A DNA stretch of 58,482 bases from an uncultured Phycisphaerales bacterium. Lineage in GTDB: Bacteria; Planctomycetota; Phycisphaerae; Sedimentisphaerales; Anaerobacaceae. Position numbers and translations under genes: made by a program. This document shows, in pieces, positions 49,244 through 58,435 of the stretch. The stretch spans positions 1-58,482 of the forward strand of contig CALEZT010000022.1 in assembly GCA_937927975.1 (NCBI GenBank), written 5' to 3'. Below the pieces are notes generated by a model. It saw only the letters and a program-made list of their open reading frames with translations. It was not told where the DNA came from and did not search any database. Within the stretch, counting starts at the first letter, position 1. Every line of letters starts with the position of its first letter.

Positions 49244-50620
49244 ATGAGATCGAAAAGCATGCTTGCGATGCTGGTGGCGTTGCTGTGGACCGTCTTGGCC
49301 GTCGGGACGCCGCTGGATGACTATGTGGCCAAGCCCGACCCCAGCTACACCTACAGCCTGGCCAAGACCATGGACACCCCCCTCGGCAAGGTCTTCGTCC
49401 TCGACATGAAGTCCCAGGCCTGGCGAACCGGGAAGGAGGTCGACCGAACGCTCTGGCAGCATTGGGTGACGGTCATCGTCCCCAACGGCGTCACCGCCGA
49501 CACCGCTCTGCTCTGGATCAACGGCGGCGGCAATCGAGCCACTCCGCCCTCCGGCCCGGACGGCATGCTCGTCCAGATCGCTCTGCAAAGCCGATCCGTC
49601 GTCGTCGATCTCAAGACCGTGCCCAACCAGCCCCTGGTCTTCAGCGACGATCCCGGCAACCAGCGATCCGAAGACGCGATCATCGCCTACACCTTCGACA
49701 AATTCGTCAAGACCGGCGACCCCACCTGGCCGCTGCTGCTGCCCATGGTCAAGAGTGCGGTGCGGGCGATGGACACCGTCCAGGACTTTGTCCCCAAGGC
49801 CACCGACGGCAAGCTCAAGATCAATCAGTTCGTCGTCTCGGGCGGCTCCAAACGCGGCTGGACCACATGGCTGACCGCTGCGGTGGACAAGCGTGTCCGC
49901 GCGATCGCTCCGGCCGTGATCGACGTCCTGAACATGGACGAACAGATGCGGCATCACTTCGCCGCCTACGGGTTCTACTCCACCGCCATCGCGGACTACC
50001 AGCAGCACGACGTCTTCAGCAAGCTCGATACGCCCGAAGGCCAGAAGCTCATCAGCTTCGTGGACCCGTACGAATATCGCGATCGGTACACGATGCCCAA
50101 GTTCCTCCTGAACTCCGCGGGCGATCAGTTCTTCCTGCCGGACTCGGCCCAGTTCTACTTCAAGGACCTACCCGGCTCGAAGCACCTGCTCTACAGCGCC
50201 AACACCGACCACGGGCTCAAGGACGGGGACGCCGACAAAGCCCTGCTGGCATGGTACGCAGGCATCCTGGCCGGACGCGAGCTGCCCCAGTTCTCCTGGG
50301 AAACCGGCGTCCCGGGTTGCATGACCGTCGCCGCCAAGACGCGGCCCGCGCAGGTGAATCTCTGGACCGCGACAAATCCTGATGCTCGCGATTTCCGCCT
50401 GGAGACCATCGGCAAGGCATGGAAGAGTACTTCGCTGACGGGGACGGAGCGGGGCACCTATCAGGTGCAGGTGAAAGCTCCCGAGAAGGGCTGGACCGCG
50501 TATTTCGTCGAGCTGCAATTCGATTCGGGCACGGCGGTCCCCTACCGGTTCAGCACAGAGGTTCGCGTCGTTCCGGACATTCTGCCGCACGCGGACAAGC
50601 TCAAGGCCGCGGCGAAATAA
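49244..50620 (+). CDS. exported PhoPQ-activated pathogenicity-related alpha/beta hydrolase
   Basis: A 458-residue protein with a signal peptide (SMLAMLVALLWTVLAVG) matching the PhoPQ-related (PqaA-like) family: TPLDDYVAKPDPSY, ALLWINGGGNR, FVVSGGSKRGWTTWLTAAVD with the nucleophile Ser in a GGSKRG elbow, VIDVLNMDEQMRHH, and GDQFFLPDSAQFY with a likely catalytic Asp. The family is presumed esterase/peptidase-like; substrates are unknown. ATG 49244 follows AAAGGCAGG; the longer in-frame ORF runs through the repeat and is rejected. Third gene of the operon. Confidence 0.85.
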   Translation: MRSKSMLAMLVALLWTVLAVGTPLDDYVAKPDPSYTYSLAKTMDTPLGKVFVLDMKSQAWRTGKEVDRTLWQHWVTVIVPNGVTADTALLWINGGGNRATPPSGPDGMLVQIALQSRSVVVDLKTVPNQPLVFSDDPGNQRSEDAIIAYTFDKFVKTGDPTWPLLLPMVKSAVRAMDTVQDFVPKATDGKLKINQFVVSGGSKRGWTTWLTAAVDKRVRAIAPAVIDVLNMDEQMRHHFAAYGFYSTAIADYQQHDVFSKLDTPEGQKLISFVDPYEYRDRYTMPKFLLNSAGDQFFLPDSAQFYFKDLPGSKHLLYSANTDHGLKDGDADKALLAWYAGILAGRELPQFSWETGVPGCMTVAAKTRPAQVNLWTATNPDARDFRLETIGKAWKSTSLTGTERGTYQVQVKAPEKGWTAYFVELQFDSGTAVPYRFSTEVRVVPDILPHADKLKAAAK

Positions 50621-50652
50621 CCCCCGTCGGCCTCAGGGGAAGGATCGCGACC

Positions 50653-53436
50653 ATGGAATCCCGGCTGAAATGGAACAGATTTCGGACAGCCGCGTTGATC
50701 GTGCTGTTTGCGAGCATTCCGAGTGGTTCGAGAGGCTCGGTCTTCAGGGAACAGGTCGAAGCCGACTGGATGACTCATGATCGCCTGCGTGTCGCGCATT
50801 CTCCGGTCACGCAGGAACAGGATGCCGCCGGCGCATGTGACGGCGTCAAAGACGGTCAATGGGGTTTTCACACGGAGCACCAGGATCGTCCCTGGTGGCA
50901 GGTCGATCTGGGCACGGTTCGAGGGCTGGATCGGTTGCTCGTCTACAACCGGACCGACTTCGCCCAAAGAGCAGCCCGCCTGGTCGTCCTGATCTCGGAT
51001 GATGGCGAGGACTTTCGCCAGGTCTATGCCCACGACGGCACGACCTTCCTCGGACACGCGGACGGCAAGCCCCTTGCGATCGCACTCCAAGGCGCGAGGG
51101 CCCGTTTCGTTCGACTCCAACTGCCCGGCCGGGACTACTTTCACCTCGATGAGGTCGAGGTCTATCCGTCAGACGATGGGACTAACATCGCTTTGGGCAA
51201 GCCCTGCACGCAAAGCTCGGTCAGCGAATGGTCGCGAAGACACGGCCAAATGGACGCCCGGCCATCTGCCGATCTGGTTCTCCAACGCGGGACGAGACTT
51301 GCCCATCAACTTCAAAGGATGGGGATCGATGTCGGATTGTGGGAGAAGATGGCAGATCGCAGCGACAAGGGCACAGACCTCCAGATGCGGTGGGCGGTTC
51401 GTCAGATGGCTCTGTCGAATCCGCTGCTGGACTTCGACAGTGTTCTTCTCGTGAAACGAGCGCCCGGCACGCTGCCGCACATCTCCGATCAGTATTACGG
51501 CTGGTGGTCCCGGCCCGGCGGCGGCATCTATATCCTGGAGGATTTCAAGGGTCCGTCGCCCCGCGTGCGGTGTCTCACCGAGGGGTGGCCGCAGGGTAAT
51601 TTCCTTCGCCCCGACCTGTCCTACGACGGCAAACGCGTCCTCTTCGCCTTCTGTCGCCACCATCCCCACGTCTCGGACATGGAGAAGGTGGACAAGACCA
51701 AGCTGCCCGAAGACGCGTTCTACCAGATCTACGAAATGAACGTCGACGGTACGAACGTGCGTCAACTCACCCGCGGTCGGTACGACGACTTCGACGCACG
51801 GTACCTGCCCAGCGGCGAAATCGTCTTTCTCTCGACGCGCAAAGGGACGTTTCTCCAGTGCACCGTGGCCAACACCGCCGCGACGCTCACCCAGACCCTG
51901 CCCGACAGCTACGTCCGCTGCGGCGGCGACAACAAGCGTCCCTGCGCCGTCTACACACTGCACACGATGGACGCCGATGGCGGCAACATCCGCCCGATCT
52001 CGGCCTTCGAGACATTCGAGTACACGCCTTCCGTGGCGGAGGATGGACGCATTCTCTACACGCGATGGGACTACATCGACCGCTTCAACGGCCATTTCTT
52101 CAGCCTCTGGTCCGTCAACCAGGACGGCACGAACCCGCAGCTCGTCTATGGCAACTACACCGTGAAGCCGCAAGCGGTCTACGAGGCACGCTCGATCCCG
52201 GACTCCACCAAGATCATCTTCACCGCCGCCGCCCACCACTCCATCGAAGGCGGCACGCTCGCTCTCCTCGATCGCAGCCGTGGCGAGGAGGGCGAAGCCC
52301 CGCTGACGCGCCTGACGCCAGAAGTCCCCTTCCCTGAGACCGAGGCCTGGCACGACAGCTACTACGCGAGCCCCTACCCGCTCTCGGAGGACTTCTATCT
52401 GACGGGCTGGAGCCCGCACAAACTCCCGCCGCACGCAGGTAGCGGCCAGGTCAACGACGACCGTAATCCCGTCAACGCGATGGGCATCTACCTGTGCGAC
52501 CGCTTCGGCAATCTGGAACTCCTCCACCGGGACGAAGCGATCTCCAGCATGTACCCGATTCCACTGAGGCCGCGAAGAAAGCCGCCGGCGCAGGCTTCCG
52601 AGGTGGACTGGCACGGAGCCCAGGAAGGTGATCTCGTCGTCCAGGACGTGTATCAGGGCCTGGCTGGCGTCCCGCGAGGAACCGTCAAACGGCTTCGCAT
52701 CGTCGCGGTGCCTCCCAAGGTGCAGCCTCATATGAACCAGCCGTGCATCGGCGTTTCGACCGAGGACCCTGGCAAGTACGTGTTGGGCACGGTGCCCGTC
52801 GCGCCCGACGGCTCCGTCTACGTCCGGATTCCCTCCGGCGTACCGGTCTTCTTCCAGGCCCTCGACGACAAGGGGATGTCGCTGCAAACCATGCGATCTC
52901 TCACCTACGTGCTCCCGGGCCAGACGCTTTCCTGCGTCGGATGCCACGAACCCCGCGACCAGGCTCCGCCCACCGCCAGGTTGCCTGTCGCCATGCGGCG
53001 GGGTCCTTCCAAGCTGACGCGAGGCCCCGAAGGCTCCTGGCCGCTGCGTTTCGACAAGCTGGTCCAGCCCGTGCTGAACCGAAGTTGCACCGATTGTCAC
53101 AATCCCGGCGCCGCGGACGTCAAAGCCGCCCGCTTCGATCTGACCGCGCAGAACGCGTATCGAAATCTCCTGGCGTTCGGCGAGAAGGATCTCGAAAGGC
53201 TGGCCTTCGAAAAAGACAAGTCCGAAGTCGGTCACGGCGTCGCCCGCCAGAGCAAGCTGCTGGCCCTTCTCCAGGACGACGACGCACACAAAGCGGTCCG
53301 CCTGGACGAAGGCGACCTCGACCGCTTGGTCACCTGGATGGACACGTACGCCCACGAGCAGGGGCACTTCAGCCTCGAACAGGAACAACAGCTCCTCGCC
53401 TTGAGAGACCGTTACCGTCACCTGCTCGAAGAATGA
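50653..53436 (+). CDS. HzsA-related diheme c-type cytochrome/propeller protein
   Basis: A 927-residue exported protein. After an N-terminal signal comes a discoidin/F5-8C-like domain (~45-175; WWQVDLGTVRGLDRLLVYNR). A TolB/hydrazine-synthase-alpha-like beta-propeller follows (~240-640; FLRPDLSYDGKRVLFAFCRH, YEMNVDGTNVRQLTRGRYDD, LPSGEIVFLSTRKGTFLQC). Two c-type heme motifs close the protein: CVGCHE (residue ~761) and CTDCHN (~812). Planctomycete genomes carry many such 'HzsA-related' proteins without being anammox, and their redox role is unknown. ATG 50653 has GGGGAAGGA 9 bases upstream. Last gene of the four-gene operon. Confidence 0.85.
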   Translation: MESRLKWNRFRTAALIVLFASIPSGSRGSVFREQVEADWMTHDRLRVAHSPVTQEQDAAGACDGVKDGQWGFHTEHQDRPWWQVDLGTVRGLDRLLVYNRTDFAQRAARLVVLISDDGEDFRQVYAHDGTTFLGHADGKPLAIALQGARARFVRLQLPGRDYFHLDEVEVYPSDDGTNIALGKPCTQSSVSEWSRRHGQMDARPSADLVLQRGTRLAHQLQRMGIDVGLWEKMADRSDKGTDLQMRWAVRQMALSNPLLDFDSVLLVKRAPGTLPHISDQYYGWWSRPGGGIYILEDFKGPSPRVRCLTEGWPQGNFLRPDLSYDGKRVLFAFCRHHPHVSDMEKVDKTKLPEDAFYQIYEMNVDGTNVRQLTRGRYDDFDARYLPSGEIVFLSTRKGTFLQCTVANTAATLTQTLPDSYVRCGGDNKRPCAVYTLHTMDADGGNIRPISAFETFEYTPSVAEDGRILYTRWDYIDRFNGHFFSLWSVNQDGTNPQLVYGNYTVKPQAVYEARSIPDSTKIIFTAAAHHSIEGGTLALLDRSRGEEGEAPLTRLTPEVPFPETEAWHDSYYASPYPLSEDFYLTGWSPHKLPPHAGSGQVNDDRNPVNAMGIYLCDRFGNLELLHRDEAISSMYPIPLRPRRKPPAQASEVDWHGAQEGDLVVQDVYQGLAGVPRGTVKRLRIVAVPPKVQPHMNQPCIGVSTEDPGKYVLGTVPVAPDGSVYVRIPSGVPVFFQALDDKGMSLQTMRSLTYVLPGQTLSCVGCHEPRDQAPPTARLPVAMRRGPSKLTRGPEGSWPLRFDKLVQPVLNRSCTDCHNPGAADVKAARFDLTAQNAYRNLLAFGEKDLERLAFEKDKSEVGHGVARQSKLLALLQDDDAHKAVRLDEGDLDRLVTWMDTYAHEQGHFSLEQEQQLLALRDRYRHLLEE

Positions 53437-53451
53437 CCTCATCGATTCCGG

Positions 53452-53480
53452 TGGACATCCCCCCTGGGAAGGATTACCCT
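53452..53480 (+). promoter_or_regulatory. promoter of the GntP/dehydrogenase operon
   Basis: TGGACA (53452-53457), 17 bases, TACCCT (53475-53480), in the 112-base gap after the HzsA-related gene. Leader about 60 bases with GGGAGGA. Confidence 0.35.
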
Positions 53481-53548
53481 GTCGTTCACCATCAGAGGTC
53501 CTGGTAGAAACAAGGCATGGGCACGATTCACGGGAGGACAGAAACTTG

Positions 53549-54985
53549 ATGGGAGCAGATCTATTGGCCGTACTGGCGGCCGGAACGCCGGCGCAGACCG
53601 GCCCGGCGATACCTCTGATCGTCCTGGCCGTTGGGATCGGGATCGTCATCGGCATGATCGTCGTGCTTCGCGTCAACGCGTTTCTCGCGTTGATCGTCGC
53701 GGCGATGGTCGTCAGCCTGATGTCGCCCGGTCCTGTTGCCGAAAGGGTCAGCCGGGTCGCGACGGCGTTTGGCGCCATTGCCGGCAGAATCGGGATCATC
53801 ATCGCCCTGGCGGCCATCATCGGGGATTGTCTGATCGCCTCCGGCGCCGCCGACCGGGTCGTGCGGACGTTCGTTCGCCTGCTGGGTCAGAAGCGATGCG
53901 AGGTGTCGCTGATGGCCAGTGGATTTGTCCTGTCCGTCCCGGTCTTCTTCGACACCGTGTTCTACCTGCTGCTGCCTCTGGCTCGCTCCATGCATCGTCA
54001 GACCCGAAAAAGCTACCTGCTCTTGATCCTGGCGATGGGCGCCGGCGCTTCGATCACCCATTCGATGGTCCCGCCGACACCCGGGCCCCTGATCATTGCC
54101 GAAACCTTGGGCATCAATCTGGGCACGATGATCGGTATCGGGCTCCTGTGCTCAATTCCGACGGCCGTCGGGGTGCTGGTCCTCGTCCGCTGGCTGGCGG
54201 GACGAATCGACATCCCCATGCGGGCCCTCGACGGCGGTCGGACCGAGTCCGATCCGCAGCCCGACGAGGCGCTTCCCGGCCTGTTCATGTCCGTCCTGCC
54301 GATCCTGCTGCCGGTCCTGCTGATCACGACCGACACGGTGGTTTCCTCCCTGGCCAAAGGAGCCGACGCGGATTCCGCGATCAAACAAGTCGCCGGCTGG
54401 ACCGCCCTGCTCGGCAACGCCAATCTGGCGATGATGCTCTCGGCGGCCGTCGCATTGCACGTGCTGTGGCATCATCGCAGGCCTGGCCGCGAAAAGTTCT
54501 CCAGAATGATCGAGACGTCGCTGATGAGCGCAGGCGTCATCATCCTGATCACTTCCGCCGGTGGCGCGTTCGGAGCCATGCTCAAGGAAGCCCAGATCGG
54601 TCCGGCCATTCGGGACCTGTCCGTCGGCGGGGCTGCGCAACTGGGCGGCATCAAGCTCCTCCTGATGGGCTTCTTCGTCGCGTTTCTGATCAAGTTCGCC
54701 CAGGGCAGCAGCACGGTCTCGATGATGACGACCTCGGCGATGATGGCGACACTCATTCCTTCGCCCGACGTCCTGGGCTATCATCCGGTGTACGTCGCCT
54801 GCGCCATCGGCTGGGGCGCCCAGTGCGGCAACTGGATGAACGACTCGGGCTTCTGGGTCTTCGCCAAGATGGGGGGCCTGACCGAGATCGAGACGCTCAA
54901 GACCTGGACCGTCACGGTCAGCAGCACGGCGGTCATCGGCCTGGTCTTCGTAATCCTGTTCGCAACGGTTCTTCCTTTGACATGA
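53549..54985 (+). CDS. GntP-family gluconate/sugar-acid permease
   Basis: A 478-residue inner-membrane symporter with about 12-13 hydrophobic segments. GntP-family blocks include PLIVLAVGIGIVIGMIVVLR, NAFLALIVAAMVVSL, SVPVFFDTVFYLLLPLARSM, HSMVPPTPGPLIIAETLGIN, KFAQGSSTVSMMTTSAMM and GWGAQCGNWMNDSGFWVFAK. The family imports gluconate, idonate or related acids with protons. ATG 53549 is preferred over the adjacent TTG 53546, with GGGAGGA upstream. It is directly followed (9 bases) by a Zn-dependent dehydrogenase and an SDR, as in the E. coli idonate genes. Confidence 0.9.
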   Translation: MGADLLAVLAAGTPAQTGPAIPLIVLAVGIGIVIGMIVVLRVNAFLALIVAAMVVSLMSPGPVAERVSRVATAFGAIAGRIGIIIALAAIIGDCLIASGAADRVVRTFVRLLGQKRCEVSLMASGFVLSVPVFFDTVFYLLLPLARSMHRQTRKSYLLLILAMGAGASITHSMVPPTPGPLIIAETLGINLGTMIGIGLLCSIPTAVGVLVLVRWLAGRIDIPMRALDGGRTESDPQPDEALPGLFMSVLPILLPVLLITTDTVVSSLAKGADADSAIKQVAGWTALLGNANLAMMLSAAVALHVLWHHRRPGREKFSRMIETSLMSAGVIILITSAGGAFGAMLKEAQIGPAIRDLSVGGAAQLGGIKLLLMGFFVAFLIKFAQGSSTVSMMTTSAMMATLIPSPDVLGYHPVYVACAIGWGAQCGNWMNDSGFWVFAKMGGLTEIETLKTWTVTVSSTAVIGLVFVILFATVLPLT

Positions 54986-54994
54986 GGACCTGAC

Positions 54995-56026
54995 TTGAAA
55001 GCTCTGCTCTACACGAAACCGTACACCTTCGAATACGCCGATGTCCCCGATCCTGTGGTCGGCGACGAGGACGTCCTCGTTCGCGTCAAGGCCTGCGGCA
55101 TCTGCGGGTCGGACGTCGCGGGCCACACAGGCAAGACCGGCCGGCGACTGCCCCCGTTGATCATGGGCCACGAGGCCGCGGGCGTCGTCGAGAAGATCGG
55201 CCCAAAGGTGACCGGCTTCGCGCCGGGCGACCGCATCTGTTTCGACTCGACGGTCTACTGCAATCAGTGCTCCGCCTGCAAACAAGGCCTGTTCAACCGG
55301 TGCGTCAAGCGTCAGGTCCTTGGGGTTTCAGTACCCGAGTTCAAGCGGAACGGGGCTTTCGCCGAGTTGCTGGCGGTGCCACACTGGATCTGCGCCAGGC
55401 TGCCCGACAACATGTCCTTCGTTCAGGCGTCGCTGCTGGAGCCGGCCTCCATCGGCACGCACGCCGCCAGCCGAGCGCCCATCACAGCCGCCGATACGGT
55501 CGTGGTCATCGGAGCCGGCACGATCGGCCTGTTCATCCTGCAGGCAGCCAGGCTCCACGGCGCCAAGACCGTCATCGCAAGCGACCTCAACGACTTTCGG
55601 CTCGATCTGGCCAGGCGGGCCGGCGCGGACATCTGCGTCAATTCACACAAGACCGACCTGAAGCAGGAGATCCTCAAGAGGACCGAAGGTCGCGGAGCCG
55701 ACGTCGTGTTCGAAGCGGTCGGCTTCGGCGAGACGTTCCGCCAGGCCGTCTCCGTCGCCCGGGTGGGCGGCCACGTGGTCGCCGTCGGAAACCTCCATAA
55801 GGAAACCGAGTTCAACCTGCAGGAGCTGGTCTCGCGGGAACTGACGTTCACCGGCTCCTACGCCAGTTCCGGCGAGTTTCGGACCTGCATCGGCATGATC
55901 GCATCGGGCAAGATCGATGTCGCGCCGCTGGTCAGCGAGGTCCTGCCGCTCAAAGAAGGCCCGGCCGCGTTCCAGCGCCTGCTGGAAGGAAGAGAGAACC
56001 TGTTGAAGATCGTCCTGGAACCTTGA
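54995..56026 (+). CDS. zinc-dependent alcohol dehydrogenase (L-idonate/polyol 5-dehydrogenase-like)
   Basis: A 343-residue medium-chain dehydrogenase. Catalytic-zinc motifs are CGICGSDVAGH and MGHEAAGVV. A four-Cys structural-zinc lobe (CNQCSACKQGLFNRC) and a Rossmann site (VVVIGAGTIGLFILQAA) are present. It should oxidise a secondary alcohol of a sugar acid or polyol with NAD(P). The length equals that of E. coli L-idonate 5-dehydrogenase, and its position between a GntP permease and an SDR supports that type of role. The start is TTG 54995 with AGGAC upstream. Confidence 0.87.
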   Translation: MKALLYTKPYTFEYADVPDPVVGDEDVLVRVKACGICGSDVAGHTGKTGRRLPPLIMGHEAAGVVEKIGPKVTGFAPGDRICFDSTVYCNQCSACKQGLFNRCVKRQVLGVSVPEFKRNGAFAELLAVPHWICARLPDNMSFVQASLLEPASIGTHAASRAPITAADTVVVIGAGTIGLFILQAARLHGAKTVIASDLNDFRLDLARRAGADICVNSHKTDLKQEILKRTEGRGADVVFEAVGFGETFRQAVSVARVGGHVVAVGNLHKETEFNLQELVSRELTFTGSYASSGEFRTCIGMIASGKIDVAPLVSEVLPLKEGPAAFQRLLEGRENLLKIVLEP

Positions 56027-56042
56027 TCGTGGAGAGTTGAGG

Positions 56043-56822
56043 ATGGAAGGCCTTTTCGATCTGTCGGGCAAAGTCGCTGTCGTCACGGGAACCAGTCGGG
56101 GTCTTGGCCAATACTTCGGTCGGGCGCTCGCCAAGGCGGGCGCGGACCTCGTCATCACCAGCCGGGACCCTGCGCGTCTGCTGGAATTCAAGGACGAAAT
56201 CGAGTCCCTCGGACGCAAGGCCCTGCCCGTCAAGCTCGACGTGCTCAATGAGAGCGACATCGAAGCGATGGTGCGGACGGCGATCGGCGAGTACGGCCGG
56301 ATCGACATCCTCGTCAACAACGCCGGCTTGAACATCCGCCACCCCGCCGTGGAGTTCACGTGGAAGGAATGGGACACCGTCCTGAACACGAACCTCAAGG
56401 GCGCGTTTTTCGTCGCTCAGGCGGTCGGCAAGGAGATGATCAAGCACAAGTACGGCCGGATCGTCAACATCGGCTCGTGCACCTGCGTCTTCGGCATGGA
56501 AGGCATCGGACCCTATTGCGCCAGTCGGGGCGGCATTCTCCAGATGAGCCGCAGTCTGGCCGCCGAGTGGGGCCGTCATGGCATCACCGTCAACGTCCTG
56601 GCGCCCGGGTGGTTCAAGACCGCCCAGAACAAGGCCCTCTACGACAACGAGAAGTGGGTCCAGTACATCACCGACCGGATCCCGCTGGGCCGTCCGGGCC
56701 AACCCAACGACCTCGACGGCACAGTGGTCTTCCTGGCCTCCGACGCCAGCGCCTACATCACCGGCCAGATCCTCCTCGTCGACGGCGGCTTCACCACCGG
56801 CGCGACCAAGGCGATTCTATAA
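56043..56822 (+). CDS. SDR oxidoreductase (gluconate 5-dehydrogenase-like) with Lys-to-Arg active site
   Basis: A 259-residue short-chain dehydrogenase: VVTGTSRGLGQYFGRAL (cofactor site), ILVNNAGLNIRHPAVEF, IVNIGSCTCVFG (catalytic Ser), PYCASRGGILQMSRSLAAEW, and NVLAPGWFKTAQNKAL. The usual YxxxK is YCASR, with Arg at the catalytic Lys position. The fold and C-terminus (ITGQILLVDGGFTTGAT) resemble 5-ketogluconate reductase/gluconate 5-dehydrogenase. ATG 56043 has GGAGAG 6 bases upstream; TTG 56037 is rejected. Last gene of the sugar-acid cluster. Confidence 0.88.
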   Translation: MEGLFDLSGKVAVVTGTSRGLGQYFGRALAKAGADLVITSRDPARLLEFKDEIESLGRKALPVKLDVLNESDIEAMVRTAIGEYGRIDILVNNAGLNIRHPAVEFTWKEWDTVLNTNLKGAFFVAQAVGKEMIKHKYGRIVNIGSCTCVFGMEGIGPYCASRGGILQMSRSLAAEWGRHGITVNVLAPGWFKTAQNKALYDNEKWVQYITDRIPLGRPGQPNDLDGTVVFLASDASAYITGQILLVDGGFTTGATKAIL

Positions 56823-56938
56823 TCCACCGTGCGCCGTTCGTCCCCGCGGCTCCGGCTCATACACATCAGGAATAGATGGGTGCGTGCCAGGGATCTATCG
56901 TCCTGAGGCGCAGCCGAAGGATATGGGCATAATCCGTA

Positions 56939-58429
56939 TCACTCCACCCGACCGGTCAACTGCGGATCTTTCGTTGGGCCGAAACTCACGTTGGACTCCG
57001 CGTTCCACTGCAGTTCCTGGCCCGAGAACTTCAGACGAACCGTGATGATGTACGGCGTCTCGTAGAAACAGAGCTTGGCGGTGAAGGTGTCATCCGCGGT
57101 CCAGGCTCCGCTGGCCGCCACCGGCTGCTCCGCCAACTGGCCCCAAGCCAATGGTCCCCAGGCCAATCGCCCCTTCTGCCAGGAGCCGCGACCGCAGACA
57201 ATCCTCTGCTCGACGCCGTTCAGTCGGACGACGAGCGTCGCGCAGCCGTTCGCGCCGTCGCCGTCGAAGGAGATCGCTTCGAGTTTGCGGTCGTTGGCGG
57301 GGAACGCGTAGGTGCGACCCGAAACCTTCGCGGGAGTCCCTGAGCCTTCCACTGGACGCAGCGACAGGCTTTTGAGCTTCTGTTCGAGCTTCGCCCTGGC
57401 GGCGCCGTCAGAGGCCAGAGACGACGGTTTCATCGCGGGCAACAGCTTGTCCCAGACCAGGTTCATGACCGCCTGCATGTCCCGCACGCCGCTGGTGATG
57501 GCGACGACCGCATCCTGTTCGGGCATCACGATGCAATACTGGCCGAACGCGCCGTCGCCGCGATACAAGCCGTGGCGGCATCGCCAGAATTGGTAGCCAT
57601 AGCCCTGGTCCCAGTCGCTGTTCGGACTGCTGCCGTTGGACGTCTGCCGCGCGGTGGCCGCGTCGATCCATGCTTCGGGGACGAGTTGCCTGCCCTGCCA
57701 TTTGCCCTTCTGCAGATAGAGCTGCCCAAACCGGGCGATGTCCTCCGTGCGGACGCTCAGGCCGTAGCCGCCCGTGGTGATGCCTTGCGGACTGGTCTCC
57801 CACGTCGGACGCTCAATGCCGAGCGGCTCGAACAAACGCGGCGTCAGGTAATCGAGCACGGTCCGGCCCGTCGCCTTCTGGACGATGGCCGAGAGCATAT
57901 AGGTCGCCGGCGTGTTGTAGACGAAGTGGGTCCCGGGCTTGAACGGCACCGGATGAGCGAGAAAAGCCTTCGTCCACACCTGATCGTCCCGCAGGGAGGG
58001 CTCGGTCTGATGACCGGTGGACATGCGAAGCAGGTCGTGGACCCGCATCTCCTGAAGGTTGTGGCTGGGATTCTCCGGGGCGTCGTCGGGGAAGAACTTG
58101 AGCACCGCGTCATTGAGGCTGACCTTACCCTCTGCGATGGCCAGGCCCACCGCCGTCGAGGTGAAACTCTTGCTCAGGGAGTACAGCATGTGCGGCGACT
58201 CGGAATTGTACGGCGACCACCAGCCCTCGGCCACCACATGGCCGTGACGCAGGAGCATGAAGCTGTGCAGGGAATCGATGTCCCTGTCGGCCGACTCGAC
58301 GAAAGAGAGAATCGCGGCAGACGTAATCCCCTGCGCCTCGGGATCGCTGCGAGGCAGGCCCGCCCACACAGGACAAGCCAGAACACAGGCCAGAATCGCC
58401 CCGCCGATCGATCGTACCGACAACCTCAC
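56939..58429 (-). CDS. exported serine hydrolase (beta-lactamase-related), 5' end at the contig edge
   Basis: A class-C-beta-lactamase/EstB-type hydrolase of about 496 residues. Seen are a signal peptide (GGAILACVLACPVWAGLP), the catalytic SxxK motif in LYSLSKSFTSTAVGLAIAEG, a Tyr motif in GTHFVYNTPATYMLSAIV, and a C-terminal beta-sandwich extension (~residues 380-495). Substrates of such proteins range from esters to peptidoglycan-like peptides. The open frame continues upstream to 58450, but codons beyond 58435 are Illumina adapter. I therefore start at GTG 58429; the true start could be further upstream in missing sequence. Confidence 0.8.
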   Translation of the reverse strand: MRLSVRSIGGAILACVLACPVWAGLPRSDPEAQGITSAAILSFVESADRDIDSLHSFMLLRHGHVVAEGWWSPYNSESPHMLYSLSKSFTSTAVGLAIAEGKVSLNDAVLKFFPDDAPENPSHNLQEMRVHDLLRMSTGHQTEPSLRDDQVWTKAFLAHPVPFKPGTHFVYNTPATYMLSAIVQKATGRTVLDYLTPRLFEPLGIERPTWETSPQGITTGGYGLSVRTEDIARFGQLYLQKGKWQGRQLVPEAWIDAATARQTSNGSSPNSDWDQGYGYQFWRCRHGLYRGDGAFGQYCIVMPEQDAVVAITSGVRDMQAVMNLVWDKLLPAMKPSSLASDGAARAKLEQKLKSLSLRPVEGSGTPAKVSGRTYAFPANDRKLEAISFDGDGANGCATLVVRLNGVEQRIVCGRGSWQKGRLAWGPLAWGQLAEQPVAASGAWTADDTFTAKLCFYETPYIITVRLKFSGQELQWNAESNVSFGPTKDPQLTGRVE

Positions 58430-58435
58430 ATGCTC

